From the NCBI GenBank assembly GCA_016462375.1, contig JAEMTJ010000012.1:1-31653 (forward strand): DNA of 31,653 nt, read 5' to 3'. Shown here piece by piece: positions 1 to 8,561 of the stretch. Every line of letters begins with the position of its first letter. Within the stretch, counting starts at the first letter, position 1. Source of the stretch: Rhodoluna sp. Its GTDB lineage: Bacteria; Actinomycetota; Actinomycetes; Actinomycetales; Microbacteriaceae. Under the pieces are notes generated by a model. It worked only from the letters and a program-made list of their open reading frames with translations. It had not been told where the DNA came from and did no database searches. The position numbers were made by a program, and so were the translations under genes.

Positions 1-83
1 ACATTCCGAACCCGGAAGCTAAGACTCTCTGCGCCGATGGTACTGCAAGGGGGACCTTGTGGGAGAGTAGGACACCGCCGGAC
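1..83 (+). rRNA. rrf: 5S ribosomal RNA, 3' part
   Basis: This is the 3' portion of a 5S rRNA; the 5' end lies before the window. It contains the conserved loop segment CCGAACCCGGAAGCTAAG, the GCGCCGATGGTACTGC stretch, and the 3' helix strand GTAGGACACCGCCGGAC, all typical of actinobacterial 5S. A hairpin terminator follows within about 10 bases, so this is the last gene of an rRNA operon. The exact 3' end (82-85) is estimated from the family pattern. Confidence 0.92.
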
Positions 84-92
84 TTAATTTAG

Positions 93-127
93 AAAATGGC
101 CACCTTGGTAACAGGGTGGCCATTTTT
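93..127 (+). terminator. Rho-independent terminator of the rRNA operon
   Basis: A perfect 12-bp inverted repeat (AAAATGGCCACC at 93-104 paired with GGTGGCCATTTT at 115-126) encloses a 10-base loop and runs into a T-rich tract. It lies directly after the 5S gene and is the only textbook intrinsic terminator I see in the window. Confidence 0.9.
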
Positions 128-166
128 ATTTAATAGATGTTTTAAGATTTTTAGGAGGAGAAACTC

Positions 167-1252
167 ATGAATGATAAACCAGAATCAAAAGATCGCCGGA
201 GTGCCGGTGGAGATGACAGAAAGAAGCCAGCAGGAGCTGAGCGGCGCAGTGGTGGCCGTGAAGAACGCCCTGAGTGGCAGAATCGCGTAGCGCAGCCCAT
301 TCGTGAGGACGCGCCAAAATCTCCCATGATTCCAGAGGAGATCACCGATCAAGATTTAGAGCTCGGCATCCGTGTTCAACTAAAAACTTTGACTGCAGAG
401 AATGCAGAAATGACAGCAAGACATCTGGCTATGGTTAGTCTGCTTCACGAGCAGGACCCAGAGCTAGCGCATCTGCATGCTTTGGCTGCAGCTCGTCGAG
501 CAGGTCGAATCGCAATTGTCAGAGAAACTTTAGGAATTACTGCTTACCAGGTTGGCGACTATGGGCTAGCGCTTCGAGAGCTAACTACTTACCGCAGACT
601 TTCTGGTTCAAATGATCAGCTGCCAATCATGGTTGACTGTGAAAGAGGCTTGGGTAGACCTCAGAAAGCTCTCGAATTAGGTCGGTCTGTGGATAGAAAA
701 ACCCTGCAACCCTCAGTTCGGGTTAACCTAGCTATTGCTATGTCAGGTGCCCGCTTGGACCTAAATGAAAACGACTTAGCCCTGGCTGAACTTGAGATTC
801 CAGAGCTAGATCCAACAAAAGTTTTTGAATTTTCCACAAATCTATTCCATGCTTATGCAAATACCCTTATAATCGGGAACAGAGAAAGTGAAGCAAAACG
901 GTGGTCAGAATTGGCAGAACGCGCAGAGCAACACTTTATCGGGAACAACAACCCCGAGAATGAAGTCTTCTCAGTGATTGAGGAGATACAGATTCCCGAG
1001 GTGTCCAGATCGGCGCGGCCTTCAAAATCCCAGCATGATGCCGCGACCAGGACACCTCGGGATCCTTCCTCAAATAGAGGTAAGCCCAACCGCGATGACG
1101 CAGATTCTGGCGAGAAGCCAAAGCGTCCACCTTTCAATGGCGGACAACGCAGCAGTGGTCCACCGCCTAAGGGTGGATTCAAGCCCGGCGGCGGTCGCGG
1201 ATTCGGTGGACCACCAAAGGGAAGAAGCAGAGGCCCAGGTCGTGGGCGCTAA
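167..1252 (+). CDS. TPR-like conserved actinobacterial protein with RG-rich ends
   Basis: This 361-residue protein holds the position of Mycobacterium tuberculosis Rv1691, upstream of the HAD phosphatase and tlyA genes. Residues about 50-265 are predicted all-helical, with TPR-like repeats (for example the stretch around YQVGDYGLALRELTTYRRL). Both ends are low complexity: the first 40 residues are rich in R, G, D and E, and residues about 285-361 are rich in G, P, R and K, ending in GRSRGPGRGR. Such tails often bind RNA, but the function is unknown. The ATG at 167 follows a strong AGGAGGAG at 153-160. The gene starts the long plus-strand run and its end overlaps the next gene by 11 bases. The family assignment rests on gene order and architecture. 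Confidence 0.8.
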   Translation: MNDKPESKDRRSAGGDDRKKPAGAERRSGGREERPEWQNRVAQPIREDAPKSPMIPEEITDQDLELGIRVQLKTLTAENAEMTARHLAMVSLLHEQDPELAHLHALAAARRAGRIAIVRETLGITAYQVGDYGLALRELTTYRRLSGSNDQLPIMVDCERGLGRPQKALELGRSVDRKTLQPSVRVNLAIAMSGARLDLNENDLALAELEIPELDPTKVFEFSTNLFHAYANTLIIGNRESEAKRWSELAERAEQHFIGNNNPENEVFSVIEEIQIPEVSRSARPSKSQHDAATRTPRDPSSNRGKPNRDDADSGEKPKRPPFNGGQRSSGPPPKGGFKPGGGRGFGGPPKGRSRGPGRGR

Positions 1253-2237
1253 CAAGATTTGGAATCAATACGATTTACTTCTTGCAGATTTAGATGGCGT
1301 AATTTACGAAGGTCAGTCAGCAATCGTTGGTGCTGTGCCATCAATCGCCGAACTACATGCAAGAGAAATCGCAGTTGGTTACGTAACCAATAACTCTTCT
1401 CGAAAACCTGAATCAATTGCCCAGCAATTAGTTGGTTTTGGCGTCAGCGCAAAAGCTGCAGAGGTTATTTCTTCTGGACTAACTGCAGTTGAATTACTTG
1501 CAAGCAAAGTTCCAGCTGGTTCAAAAGTTTTAGTTGTCGGTGGCGAAGGACTTCGCGCATTTGTTGTTGATGGCGGATTTGAGCTTGTCGATGACAGCGA
1601 TGACAAACCTGTTGCAGTGTTGCAGGGTTTTGCACCAGATGTTTCCTGGCGAGATTTGGCAGAAGCTTCATATTCAATTGCCAATGGTGCGATTTGGATA
1701 GCGACTAACAACGACTGGACTTTGCCACAAGAAAAAGGTGTCGCCCCAGGAAATGGAACTTTAGTTAGCGCAGTGCACACTGCAGTCGGACAATTCCCGC
1801 TTGTAGCAGGTAAACCCGAACCTACAATTTATAAAACTGCATTGGCTAGATTCAATAAGGAATCAGCGCTTTTTGTTGGAGATCGTTTAGAGACAGACAT
1901 TCTGGGAGCTAACAGAGCTGGAGTTGACAGTGCGGTTGTTTTGACTGGCATCGCTTCTAGAAAAGATGTTCTAGCAGCACAAGGTGAAGAACGTCCTAAA
2001 TACATTTTGCAAACGCTCACCGATTTGCTTGTCAACTATGTCGAACCAACGCAAACCAAGCGTGGTTGGCGGTGTGGGGGAGCAAGCGTTGAACTGCTTG
2101 GCGATAAAGTTATGGTGGTTGAAGGTGATCCAGGGTCAATCGAGGCGCTTAGAGCAGCAGCCTGTGTGATTTGGGAATCTGGAAAGCATATTCATTTTCT
2201 TGATGTGCAAAGTGCACTGTATGAAACGAAGGCATAG
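1242..2237 (+). CDS. HAD-superfamily phosphatase (NagD/4-nitrophenylphosphatase type)
   Basis: This is a cytoplasmic phosphatase of the HAD subclass IIA. Counting from the GTG at 1242 it has 331 residues. Motif I is DLDGVIY (nucleophile D16, acid/base D18), motif II is in YVTNNSSR, the lysine motif is in GKPEPTIY, and motif IV is GDRLETDILGANRAG. A C-terminal extension of about 65 residues follows the HAD fold. The position matches M. tuberculosis Rv1692, described as a glycerol-3-phosphate phosphatase that recycles phospholipid head groups; the substrate here is inferred. I chose GTG 1242 because GAGG lies 8 bases upstream and the HAD fold begins just after it. The reading frame stays open far upstream inside the previous gene, but that extension resembles no HAD protein. 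Confidence 0.85.
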   Translation: MGANKIWNQYDLLLADLDGVIYEGQSAIVGAVPSIAELHAREIAVGYVTNNSSRKPESIAQQLVGFGVSAKAAEVISSGLTAVELLASKVPAGSKVLVVGGEGLRAFVVDGGFELVDDSDDKPVAVLQGFAPDVSWRDLAEASYSIANGAIWIATNNDWTLPQEKGVAPGNGTLVSAVHTAVGQFPLVAGKPEPTIYKTALARFNKESALFVGDRLETDILGANRAGVDSAVVLTGIASRKDVLAAQGEERPKYILQTLTDLLVNYVEPTQTKRGWRCGGASVELLGDKVMVVEGDPGSIEALRAAACVIWESGKHIHFLDVQSALYETKA

Positions 2238-2384
2238 ATGAGCGACAGATTAGAAGAATTAGAAGCAGAGCTGGCAAAAATCGCAGCTCTAGATTTGGCT
2301 GAGCAGCCAGCGGCGTTTTCTGCGCTACGTGAAAAACTTGAGTCTCAACTAAACGCTGCTGCCGAGCAGTCAACTGAGCTATAA
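2238..2384 (+). CDS. Small conserved helical protein (Rv1693-like)
   Basis: This 48-residue reading frame starts with ATG directly after the TAG of the phosphatase gene, with no intervening base, and ends one base before the tlyA start. The product (MSDRLEELEAELAKIAAL at the start) is rich in Ala, Glu, Leu and Gln and should form amphipathic helices. Actinobacteria commonly have a small uncharacterised protein at this place (Rv1693 in M. tuberculosis) with a similar spaced-leucine and FxxLxxxLxxxL pattern. The function is unknown. One plausible role is translational coupling of tlyA, which has no good ribosome binding site of its own. Support is position, perfect gene packing and composition. 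Confidence 0.72.
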   Translation: MSDRLEELEAELAKIAALDLAEQPAAFSALREKLESQLNAAAEQSTEL

Positions 2385-2385
2385 G

Positions 2386-3222
2386 GTGGATGAGAATTCA
2401 GTTCGTCTCGATGTTGCTTTAGTCGAAAGAGGACTTGCTAAGTCAAGAAATCAAGCTTCAGCTTTCGTTGAATCAGGTCGTGTTTTTATTGATGGTAGAG
2501 AAGCAAGAAAGTCGTCACAGCCAGTGACACCAACCGCTGAGCTTGTTGTTCTTGAAGCTATCGACTATGTTTCCAGAGCAGGTCACAAATTAGCTGCTGC
2601 ACTCGATGCTTTTCCAGAGATAGAGATTGTTGGCAAAATCTGTCTTGATGTTGGCGCATCAACCGGAGGTTTCACCGATGTCTTGCTGCGTTACGGGGCA
2701 GCCAAGATTATTGCCTTGGATGTTGGGCACTCCCAACTAGCAGAATCATTATTGGATAATCGCTTGGTTATCAATATCGAGAACTTCAATGCACGTGAGC
2801 TGACCCCGGAGTTGCTATCGGCAGTAGTTGGCAAACGACTAGATAGAAAACTAGAACCGACCACCATTGAGCTAGTTGTTGCTGATCTAAGCTTCATCTC
2901 ATTGACTCTTGTTCTTGCCCAAATGAAGGCAGTTGCGCCAAATGCCAACTTTGTCTTACTCGTGAAGCCGCAATTCGAAGTTGGCAAGAAATCTTTAGAT
3001 GCTTCAGGTATCGTGAATGACCATAGGCTTAGGGCCAGCGCCATCAGACAAGTTCTTGATGAAGCTAAGGCTGTTGGTCTGAACATCCAAGGCCTTATCA
3101 AGTCGCCGCTGCCTGGCACACATGGCAATATTGAGTTCCTAGTCTGGTTGAACGCTGTGGAGACTAACCACAGCATCGACTGGTCTGGCAGAATTGATGA
3201 ACTGGCTAAAGAGCGAGTCTAA
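2386..3222 (+). CDS. tlyA: TlyA-type rRNA 2'-O-methyltransferase
   Basis: TlyA methylates the 2'-O of cytidines in 16S and 23S rRNA using S-adenosylmethionine; in mycobacteria it confers sensitivity to capreomycin. The 278-residue product has an N-terminal S4 RNA-binding domain (residues about 6-65), then an FtsJ-like Rossmann domain with SAM motif DVGASTGG at 88-95. The K-D-K-E catalytic pattern is visible: K68 in SRAGHKLAAAL, Asp in VVADLSFISL, Lys in LLVKPQFEVG, and Glu in GNIEFLVWL. The start is GTG 2386, one base after the stop of the small upstream gene and without a clear Shine-Dalgarno sequence, so translation is probably coupled. nadK follows 18 bases later. Confidence 0.93.
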   Translation: MDENSVRLDVALVERGLAKSRNQASAFVESGRVFIDGREARKSSQPVTPTAELVVLEAIDYVSRAGHKLAAALDAFPEIEIVGKICLDVGASTGGFTDVLLRYGAAKIIALDVGHSQLAESLLDNRLVINIENFNARELTPELLSAVVGKRLDRKLEPTTIELVVADLSFISLTLVLAQMKAVAPNANFVLLVKPQFEVGKKSLDASGIVNDHRLRASAIRQVLDEAKAVGLNIQGLIKSPLPGTHGNIEFLVWLNAVETNHSIDWSGRIDELAKERV

Positions 3223-3240
3223 GAAGTAGAGGAGAGCCCA

Positions 3241-4179
3241 ATGGCTGAGCAGCGCTATGTTTTGCTCGTGACGCACACCCGTCGCCCAGAAGCTGTTGAA
3301 TCTACCATCGAAGCTATCCAGCAATTGGTTGCCGCCAACCTTATTCCTGTAATGACTCCAGTTCAATCTGCAGAAATCGAAGAGTACCTGAGCTCTCGTT
3401 CAGGCGATGCATCATTTTTGAAATCAGTGCAATCCTTAGGGACAACAGTCACTGAAGATCAGCTAGAACTTGTAATGGTTTTAGGTGGCGACGGCACAAT
3501 TCTGAAAGCTGCGGAAATTGTTCGCGAGAGTGCAACCCCACTTATGGGAATCAACCTAGGCCACGTCGGCTTCTTAGCCGAAAGTGAACGCGAAGGTTTA
3601 TCTCATGCGGTTGCCAGGGTGGTGGCTAGAGACTATTTAGTAAAAGAGCGCTTGACACTCGATGTTCGAGTCCTAGTCGAGGGTAAAGAAGTTTATAGAA
3701 CCTGGGCTTTGAATGAAGCTACCGTTGAAAAGAGTACAGCCGAGCGCATGCTCGAGGTCGTCGTTGAAATAGATCGTCGTCCACTATCAAGTTTTGGTTG
3801 CGACGGTGTAATCATGGCAACACCAACCGGTTCAACCGCCTATGCATTTAGTGCAGGTGGTCCAGTCGTTTGGCCAAGCGTTGAAGCGATGCTGCTTGTT
3901 CCACTGTCTGCCCATGCGCTCTTTTCGAGGCCGATGGTTATCAGCCCTCGCTCGTTATTAGCTGTTGAAGTATTAGATCGTTCTGCTGGAACAGGAGTGC
4001 TTTGGTGTGATGGTAGAAGAACTCACGACTTGCCAGTTGGTGCCCGCGTTGAAGTTAGTAGATCCAAGAAATCTGTCCGTTTAGCTCGACTGCGTCAAGG
4101 CCCATTCACTGACCGCCTAGTTCGTAAGTTCTCGCTTCCAGTATCTGGTTGGCGGGGACCAGACGCTGCCGCTGAGTAA
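3241..4179 (+). CDS. nadK: NAD kinase
   Basis: This enzyme phosphorylates NAD to NADP in the cytoplasm. The 312-residue product has the diagnostic GGDGT motif at 82-86 in VMVLGGDGTILKAAE, the NE pair at 158-159 in WALNEATVEKS, and the glycine-rich segment TPTGSTAY at 194-201. Length and motif spacing match actinobacterial NadK/PpnK proteins. The ATG at 3241 has an AGAGGAGAG ribosome binding site just upstream. The gene lies between tlyA and recN, as in mycobacteria and streptomycetes, and the three are probably cotranscribed. Confidence 0.95.
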   Translation: MAEQRYVLLVTHTRRPEAVESTIEAIQQLVAANLIPVMTPVQSAEIEEYLSSRSGDASFLKSVQSLGTTVTEDQLELVMVLGGDGTILKAAEIVRESATPLMGINLGHVGFLAESEREGLSHAVARVVARDYLVKERLTLDVRVLVEGKEVYRTWALNEATVEKSTAERMLEVVVEIDRRPLSSFGCDGVIMATPTGSTAYAFSAGGPVVWPSVEAMLLVPLSAHALFSRPMVISPRSLLAVEVLDRSAGTGVLWCDGRRTHDLPVGARVEVSRSKKSVRLARLRQGPFTDRLVRKFSLPVSGWRGPDAAAE

Positions 4180-4194
4180 ACCAGCGCAACAGAC

Positions 4195-5892
4195 ATGATT
4201 GAAGAACTTAGAATCAATGACCTTGGGGTGATCCAAGAAGCAACGCTTTCCTTTCACAGAGGGCTTACCGTCCTAACCGGGGAAACCGGCGCGGGTAAGA
4301 CGATGGTCCTGACAGCCCTTGGTCTCTTACTTGGTGAAAGATCTGATGCAGGCTCCATCAGAAAAGGTGCAACTCAAACCAGTGTCGAAGGTCGCTGGAA
4401 ACTTCCTGCCAATAACGAAGTGGTTGAAAGAGCAGTTGAGGCAGGGGCTTTGGTCGAAGAGGGCGAACTCATCCTTGCAAGAAACGTGTCAGCTGATGGA
4501 CGTTCCAGGGCTGTCATAGGCGGTAGAAGTGCTCCGATAGGACTTTTGAGTGAACTCGGTGAAAATCTTGTAGTAGTTCATGGGCAAGCCGATCAGATAC
4601 GTTTGAAATCTGCTAACGCTCAGCGCATCGCGCTAGATCAGTTTGCTGGAGCAGAGTTCTCAGCACTCCTGGGTGAGTATCAGGTCAGTTTCCAAGCTTG
4701 GCGAAAAGTTAAAGAAGAACTGGAAGAGATCAAGACAAATCAAACAAGCAGAATTCGTGAAGCTGCCGAGTTAGCAGAAAACCTGGATTATTTGGCGAAA
4801 TTAGCGCCAAAGTCAAACGAGGACCAGGAACTTTCCGAACTAGCAGCAAGGTTGACGCACACCGAAGATTTACGAAATGCTGCAAGCATCGCTCACGAAG
4901 CGCTTGCAAGCGAAGGCTATGATTCCTCAGATGCCATTGGCCTTGTCGGTCAGGCTCGTAAAGCACTTGAGGGAGTAGTTGCAAAGGATGCTGCACTTAC
5001 TGAAGACATTGAATCTCTTCGGCAGATTGGCGCGAACCTGAATGACATCGCCGCAAACCTATCTGGTTACCTTGCCAGCCTCGAGGCTGACAGCGGTTTG
5101 AGCTTAGATCAAGTGCAGGAACGCAGAAGCGAACTAGCAATAGCAGTCAAGCGCTTTGGCGGATCCCTTGAAGCCGTTCTGGAATATCAAATCCAAGGTC
5201 AAAAGCGGCTGCTCGAATTAGATTCTTCTTCAGAGCACATCGACAAAGTAGAACAGCAAGTCTTGGTTTTTGAGGAAGCAGCGAATGATCTTGCGGAGAA
5301 ACTTAGCAAAGCAAGAAGAGGCGCTGCCCAAGATCTTGCCGAGCGTGTTACACAAGAATTGATTAGTTTGGCGATGTCGGGGGCAAAACTGCATGTCAGC
5401 GTTGAGAGCAGCAACCAGCTTTCTACAACTGGCAAAGACACAGTTACATTCCTTTTGGAAAGTTACTCAGGCGCAGAACCAAGATCAATCGGTAAGGGTG
5501 CTTCCGGTGGTGAACTAAGCCGGATCATGCTTGCTCTAGAAGTTGTCTTAGCTTCATCAGCTGACACCCCAACATTTATTTTTGATGAAGTTGATGCTGG
5601 GGTTGGTGGGGCAACGGCAATCGAACTAGGTAAAAGATTGGCTCAACTGTCGAAGAAATCTCAGGTCATCGTCGTAACCCACTTGGCTCAAGTTGCAGCT
5701 TTTGCTGATCAACACCTTAGGGTTACTAAGACATCCGCGGCAGAGTTCACCGCCAGTGATGTTCAGGTGCTGGATCAGACAGCCAGAACCGAAGAGCTCG
5801 CGAGAATGCTCTCCGGTTTGAGCGATTCTCAGGCCGCTAAAGATAATGCTTTAGAGCTTAGACAGATTGCCTTAGAGGCAAACACTATCTAA
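4195..5892 (+). CDS. recN: DNA repair protein RecN
   Basis: RecN is an SMC-like ATPase that acts at DNA double-strand breaks during recombinational repair. The 565-residue product has Walker A GETGAGKT at 29-36, a long central coiled-coil region (about 155-385) rich in E, L, A and K, then the ABC signature in KGASGGELSRIMLALE and Walker B in PTFIFDEVDAGVGG. The length is normal. ATG 4195 lies 15 bases after nadK with only a weak ribosome binding site. I see no obvious LexA-type palindrome directly upstream. In many relatives steA- and steB-like genes follow recN; here pyrG follows directly. Confidence 0.95.
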   Translation: MIEELRINDLGVIQEATLSFHRGLTVLTGETGAGKTMVLTALGLLLGERSDAGSIRKGATQTSVEGRWKLPANNEVVERAVEAGALVEEGELILARNVSADGRSRAVIGGRSAPIGLLSELGENLVVVHGQADQIRLKSANAQRIALDQFAGAEFSALLGEYQVSFQAWRKVKEELEEIKTNQTSRIREAAELAENLDYLAKLAPKSNEDQELSELAARLTHTEDLRNAASIAHEALASEGYDSSDAIGLVGQARKALEGVVAKDAALTEDIESLRQIGANLNDIAANLSGYLASLEADSGLSLDQVQERRSELAIAVKRFGGSLEAVLEYQIQGQKRLLELDSSSEHIDKVEQQVLVFEEAANDLAEKLSKARRGAAQDLAERVTQELISLAMSGAKLHVSVESSNQLSTTGKDTVTFLLESYSGAEPRSIGKGASGGELSRIMLALEVVLASSADTPTFIFDEVDAGVGGATAIELGKRLAQLSKKSQVIVVTHLAQVAAFADQHLRVTKTSAAEFTASDVQVLDQTARTEELARMLSGLSDSQAAKDNALELRQIALEANTI

Positions 5893-5916
5893 TTTTCGGC
5901 ATGTCTTGAGAGAGTG

Positions 5917-5946
5917 TTGGGAGCTCTGGCCGACAGGTGCTAAAGT
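5917..5946 (+). promoter_or_regulatory. Candidate extended -10 promoter for pyrG
   Basis: TTGGGA at 5917-5922 and TAAAGT at 5941-5946 are separated by 18 bases, and TG at 5938-5939 forms an extended -10. Transcription should start near 5952-5954, only 1-3 bases before the ATG at 5955, which would give an essentially leaderless mRNA. There is no Shine-Dalgarno sequence before that ATG, which fits. Assignment is by eye. Confidence 0.42.
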
Positions 5947-5954
5947 TAAATTCC

Positions 5955-7619
5955 ATGGCTGATGCGATGGATTCTGGTAAATCAAGACACATATTTGTGA
6001 CCGGTGGGGTTGCTTCCTCACTAGGAAAAGGCCTTACTGCCGCCAGCCTTGGTAACCTTCTTAGAGCTCGTGGGCTCACTGTTGTAATGCAAAAACTGGA
6101 CCCATATCTAAATGTAGATCCAGGCACAATGAACCCATTTCAGCACGGTGAAGTTTTCGTTACCGATGATGGTGCGGAAACCGATTTGGATATCGGCCAC
6201 TACGAGAGATTCCTAGACATCAACCTTGGTCAGTCAGCCAACGTAACCACAGGCCAGATTTACTCTGAAGTAATCCGCAAGGAAAGAGCTGGCAGTTACC
6301 TCGGTGACACCGTTCAGGTAATTCCGCACATCACTGATGAGATCAAACGCAGAATGCGCTTGCAAGCTCATGAGAGCCCAGCCCCCGATGTGATAATCAC
6401 TGAAATCGGTGGAACTGTTGGAGACATCGAATCACTTCCATTTGTTGAGGCAGCCCGTCAAGTTCGTCACGAACTGGGTAGAGACAAAGTCTTCTTCGTT
6501 CACGTATCTCTTGTCCCTTACCTTGCTCCAAGCGGTGAGCTAAAGACCAAACCTACACAGCACTCAGTTGCCACATTGAGATCTATCGGTATCCAACCTG
6601 ATTCAATAGTTTGTCGCAGTGATCGGCCAATCGGGGAAGCGATTAAGAAGAAGATCGCATTGATGTGTGATGTTGACATTGAAGCCGTTATCAATGCTGC
6701 TGATGCCAATAGCATCTACGACATCCCAACGGTTATTCATGAGGAAGGTTTAGATTCATACATAATCAAGCACCTAAACCTAGAAGCCGGTGAAGTTGAC
6801 TGGTCGCACTGGGAAAGCGTGCTAAAAGCAGTTCATGAACCGTTGAGCGAGGTTACAGTCGCTCTTGTCGGTAAGTATGTTGACCTGCCAGATGCCTATC
6901 TTTCCGTTACCGAAGCACTTCGTGCCGGAGGGTTTGCTGAACAGGTGAAGGTAATAATCAAGTGGGTTGCCAGCGATCTTTGCGAAACTGAGGAAGGCGC
7001 AAGAGAGCACCTCGGTGCTGTTGATGCAATTTGCGTTCCGGGCGGCTTCGGCATTAGAGGTCTTGAAGGAAAACTTGGTGCTCTAAAATTTGCTCGTGAA
7101 AACGGTATTCCGACACTTGGCCTTTGTCTAGGTCTGCAGTGCATGGTTATCGAGTATGCAAGAAACGTAGTTGGTCTTGAAGGTGCATCCTCTACCGAAT
7201 TCGAACCAGAGACGAAGTATCCAGTTATTGCCACCATGGCCGAACAGGTAGAAATCCTTGCATCAGGAGACATGGGGCACACCATGAGACTTGGGCTATT
7301 TGAAGCTCAACTAACTCCAGGCAGCGTTGTTGCGGAAGCCTATGGCAAAACCACTGTGCTAGAACGTCACCGTCACCGCTATGAAGTCAACAACTCGTTT
7401 AGAGATCAACTTTCTGATGCGGGTTTGAGTTTCTCGGGTCTTTCACCAAATGGAGATCTTGTCGAGTTTGTTGAACTCCCTAAGGATGTTCACCCGTACT
7501 ATGTTTCAACTCAAGCTCACCCAGAGTTCTTATCTCGACCTACCAAAGCTCACCCACTATTCCATGGACTAATCAAGGCAGTTCTTGCCGGTCGTCTATT
7601 CGGCGATAAGGCAGAGTAA
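5955..7619 (+). CDS. pyrG: CTP synthase
   Basis: This enzyme makes CTP from UTP, ATP and glutamine. From ATG 5955 the product has 554 residues, the normal size. The N-terminal synthase domain carries the P-loop segment TGGVASSLGKGLTAASLG and the DPYLNVDPGTMNPFQHGEVF nucleotide-binding stretch. The C-terminal class I glutamine amidotransferase domain has the nucleophile C391 in GLCLGLQCM and the pair H522 and E524 in QAHPEFLSRP. An alternative GTG start at 5937 would add six residues of no family character, and the predicted promoter -10 overlaps it, so I prefer the ATG. xerD follows 12 bases later. Confidence 0.96.
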   Translation: MADAMDSGKSRHIFVTGGVASSLGKGLTAASLGNLLRARGLTVVMQKLDPYLNVDPGTMNPFQHGEVFVTDDGAETDLDIGHYERFLDINLGQSANVTTGQIYSEVIRKERAGSYLGDTVQVIPHITDEIKRRMRLQAHESPAPDVIITEIGGTVGDIESLPFVEAARQVRHELGRDKVFFVHVSLVPYLAPSGELKTKPTQHSVATLRSIGIQPDSIVCRSDRPIGEAIKKKIALMCDVDIEAVINAADANSIYDIPTVIHEEGLDSYIIKHLNLEAGEVDWSHWESVLKAVHEPLSEVTVALVGKYVDLPDAYLSVTEALRAGGFAEQVKVIIKWVASDLCETEEGAREHLGAVDAICVPGGFGIRGLEGKLGALKFARENGIPTLGLCLGLQCMVIEYARNVVGLEGASSTEFEPETKYPVIATMAEQVEILASGDMGHTMRLGLFEAQLTPGSVVAEAYGKTTVLERHRHRYEVNNSFRDQLSDAGLSFSGLSPNGDLVEFVELPKDVHPYYVSTQAHPEFLSRPTKAHPLFHGLIKAVLAGRLFGDKAE

Positions 7620-7631
7620 CGAAACAACCTG

Positions 7632-8561
7632 ATGGCTAAATTACAGCAATCGGTTGATAACTATCTCAGACACCTCACCATCGAGCGAGGAATGGCCAAG
7701 AACACTCTGTTGGCTTATCGTCGTGACTTAAATGCTTACATCGTCTATCTCGGTGCATTAGATATTGATTCACCCAACCAGGTGCAGGAAAGCCACATCA
7801 GAGACTTTGCTCAGCAGTTGGTAACTAAAAAAGCTATGGTGGCCACTTCGGTTGCAAGGACACTGGCGGCCGTTCGAGGTCTACATAAATTCTTACTTTT
7901 CGAAGGTGTTCTAGAAGTTGATGTGGCTGCCACTGTCAAACCACCGAAGGCACCGAAAAGATTGCCTAAGGCCATTTCTGTAAGTGATATTGAACGCTTA
8001 CTCAAAGCAGCTGGCCCAGAACCTGATGACATTGGTGGGGCAGGGGACTTGATTAGAGTCAGAGACAGAGCAATCGTTGAAATGCTCTACGCCACCGGCG
8101 CTAGAGTTTCAGAACTAGTGAACATTGACCTAGATGACCTCATCGACCCAGAGATAATTCGTTTATTTGGTAAAGGCTCTAAAGAGCGTATTGTTCCGGT
8201 AGGCAGATATGCTCAGGCAGCATTGCAGGCCTATCTCATCAGAGTCAGGCCAACGTTGGCGGCTTTAGCTAAGGGAACCCCTGCGCTGTTTCTAAACCAA
8301 AGAGGAACAAGACTTAGCAGGCAGAGTGTTTGGCAAATCATCTCCGATGCAGCGGCTAACGCCAAGTTTGAAAAGGAGGTTTCTCCGCATACTTTTAGGC
8401 ACTCATTTGCCACCCACCTGCTAGAAGGTGGGGCAGATGTCAGGGTGGTCCAGGAGTTACTGGGACACGCCTCGGTGGCGACCACCCAGATATACACACT
8501 TGTTACCGTAGACGCGCTGAGAGAGATCTACGCTACCGCCCATCCACGAGCTCAGCGGTAG
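7632..8561 (+). CDS. xerD: Tyrosine recombinase XerD
   Basis: XerD resolves chromosome dimers at dif together with XerC. The 309-residue product has an N-terminal SAM-like core-binding domain (about 1-95) and a C-terminal catalytic domain with all active-site residues in place: R158 in TGARVSEL, K181 in FGKGSKER, H253 and R256 in HTFRH, H279 in LLGHAS, and the nucleophile Y288 in TQIYT. It stands between pyrG and the parA-scpAB genes, the conserved actinobacterial position, so it is the housekeeping recombinase and not a phage or island integrase. The ribosome binding site is weak. Confidence 0.94.
   Translation: MAKLQQSVDNYLRHLTIERGMAKNTLLAYRRDLNAYIVYLGALDIDSPNQVQESHIRDFAQQLVTKKAMVATSVARTLAAVRGLHKFLLFEGVLEVDVAATVKPPKAPKRLPKAISVSDIERLLKAAGPEPDDIGGAGDLIRVRDRAIVEMLYATGARVSELVNIDLDDLIDPEIIRLFGKGSKERIVPVGRYAQAALQAYLIRVRPTLAALAKGTPALFLNQRGTRLSRQSVWQIISDAAANAKFEKEVSPHTFRHSFATHLLEGGADVRVVQELLGHASVATTQIYTLVTVDALREIYATAHPRAQR

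Noticed and set aside
853..1182. Minus-strand frames opposite the Gly/Arg-rich tail of the first gene
   Set aside because: They arise from the repetitive codon pattern of the real gene and show no family motifs or ribosome binding sites.
978..1241. N-terminal extension of the HAD phosphatase frame into the preceding gene
   Set aside because: The extra residues resemble no HAD protein and lie in another frame of the TPR-like gene; GTG 1242 has a ribosome binding site and fits the fold.
7632..8561. Integrase marking a mobile element
   Set aside because: It is XerD with all housekeeping features, in its conserved place between pyrG and parA-scpAB; no att sites or cargo genes are visible.
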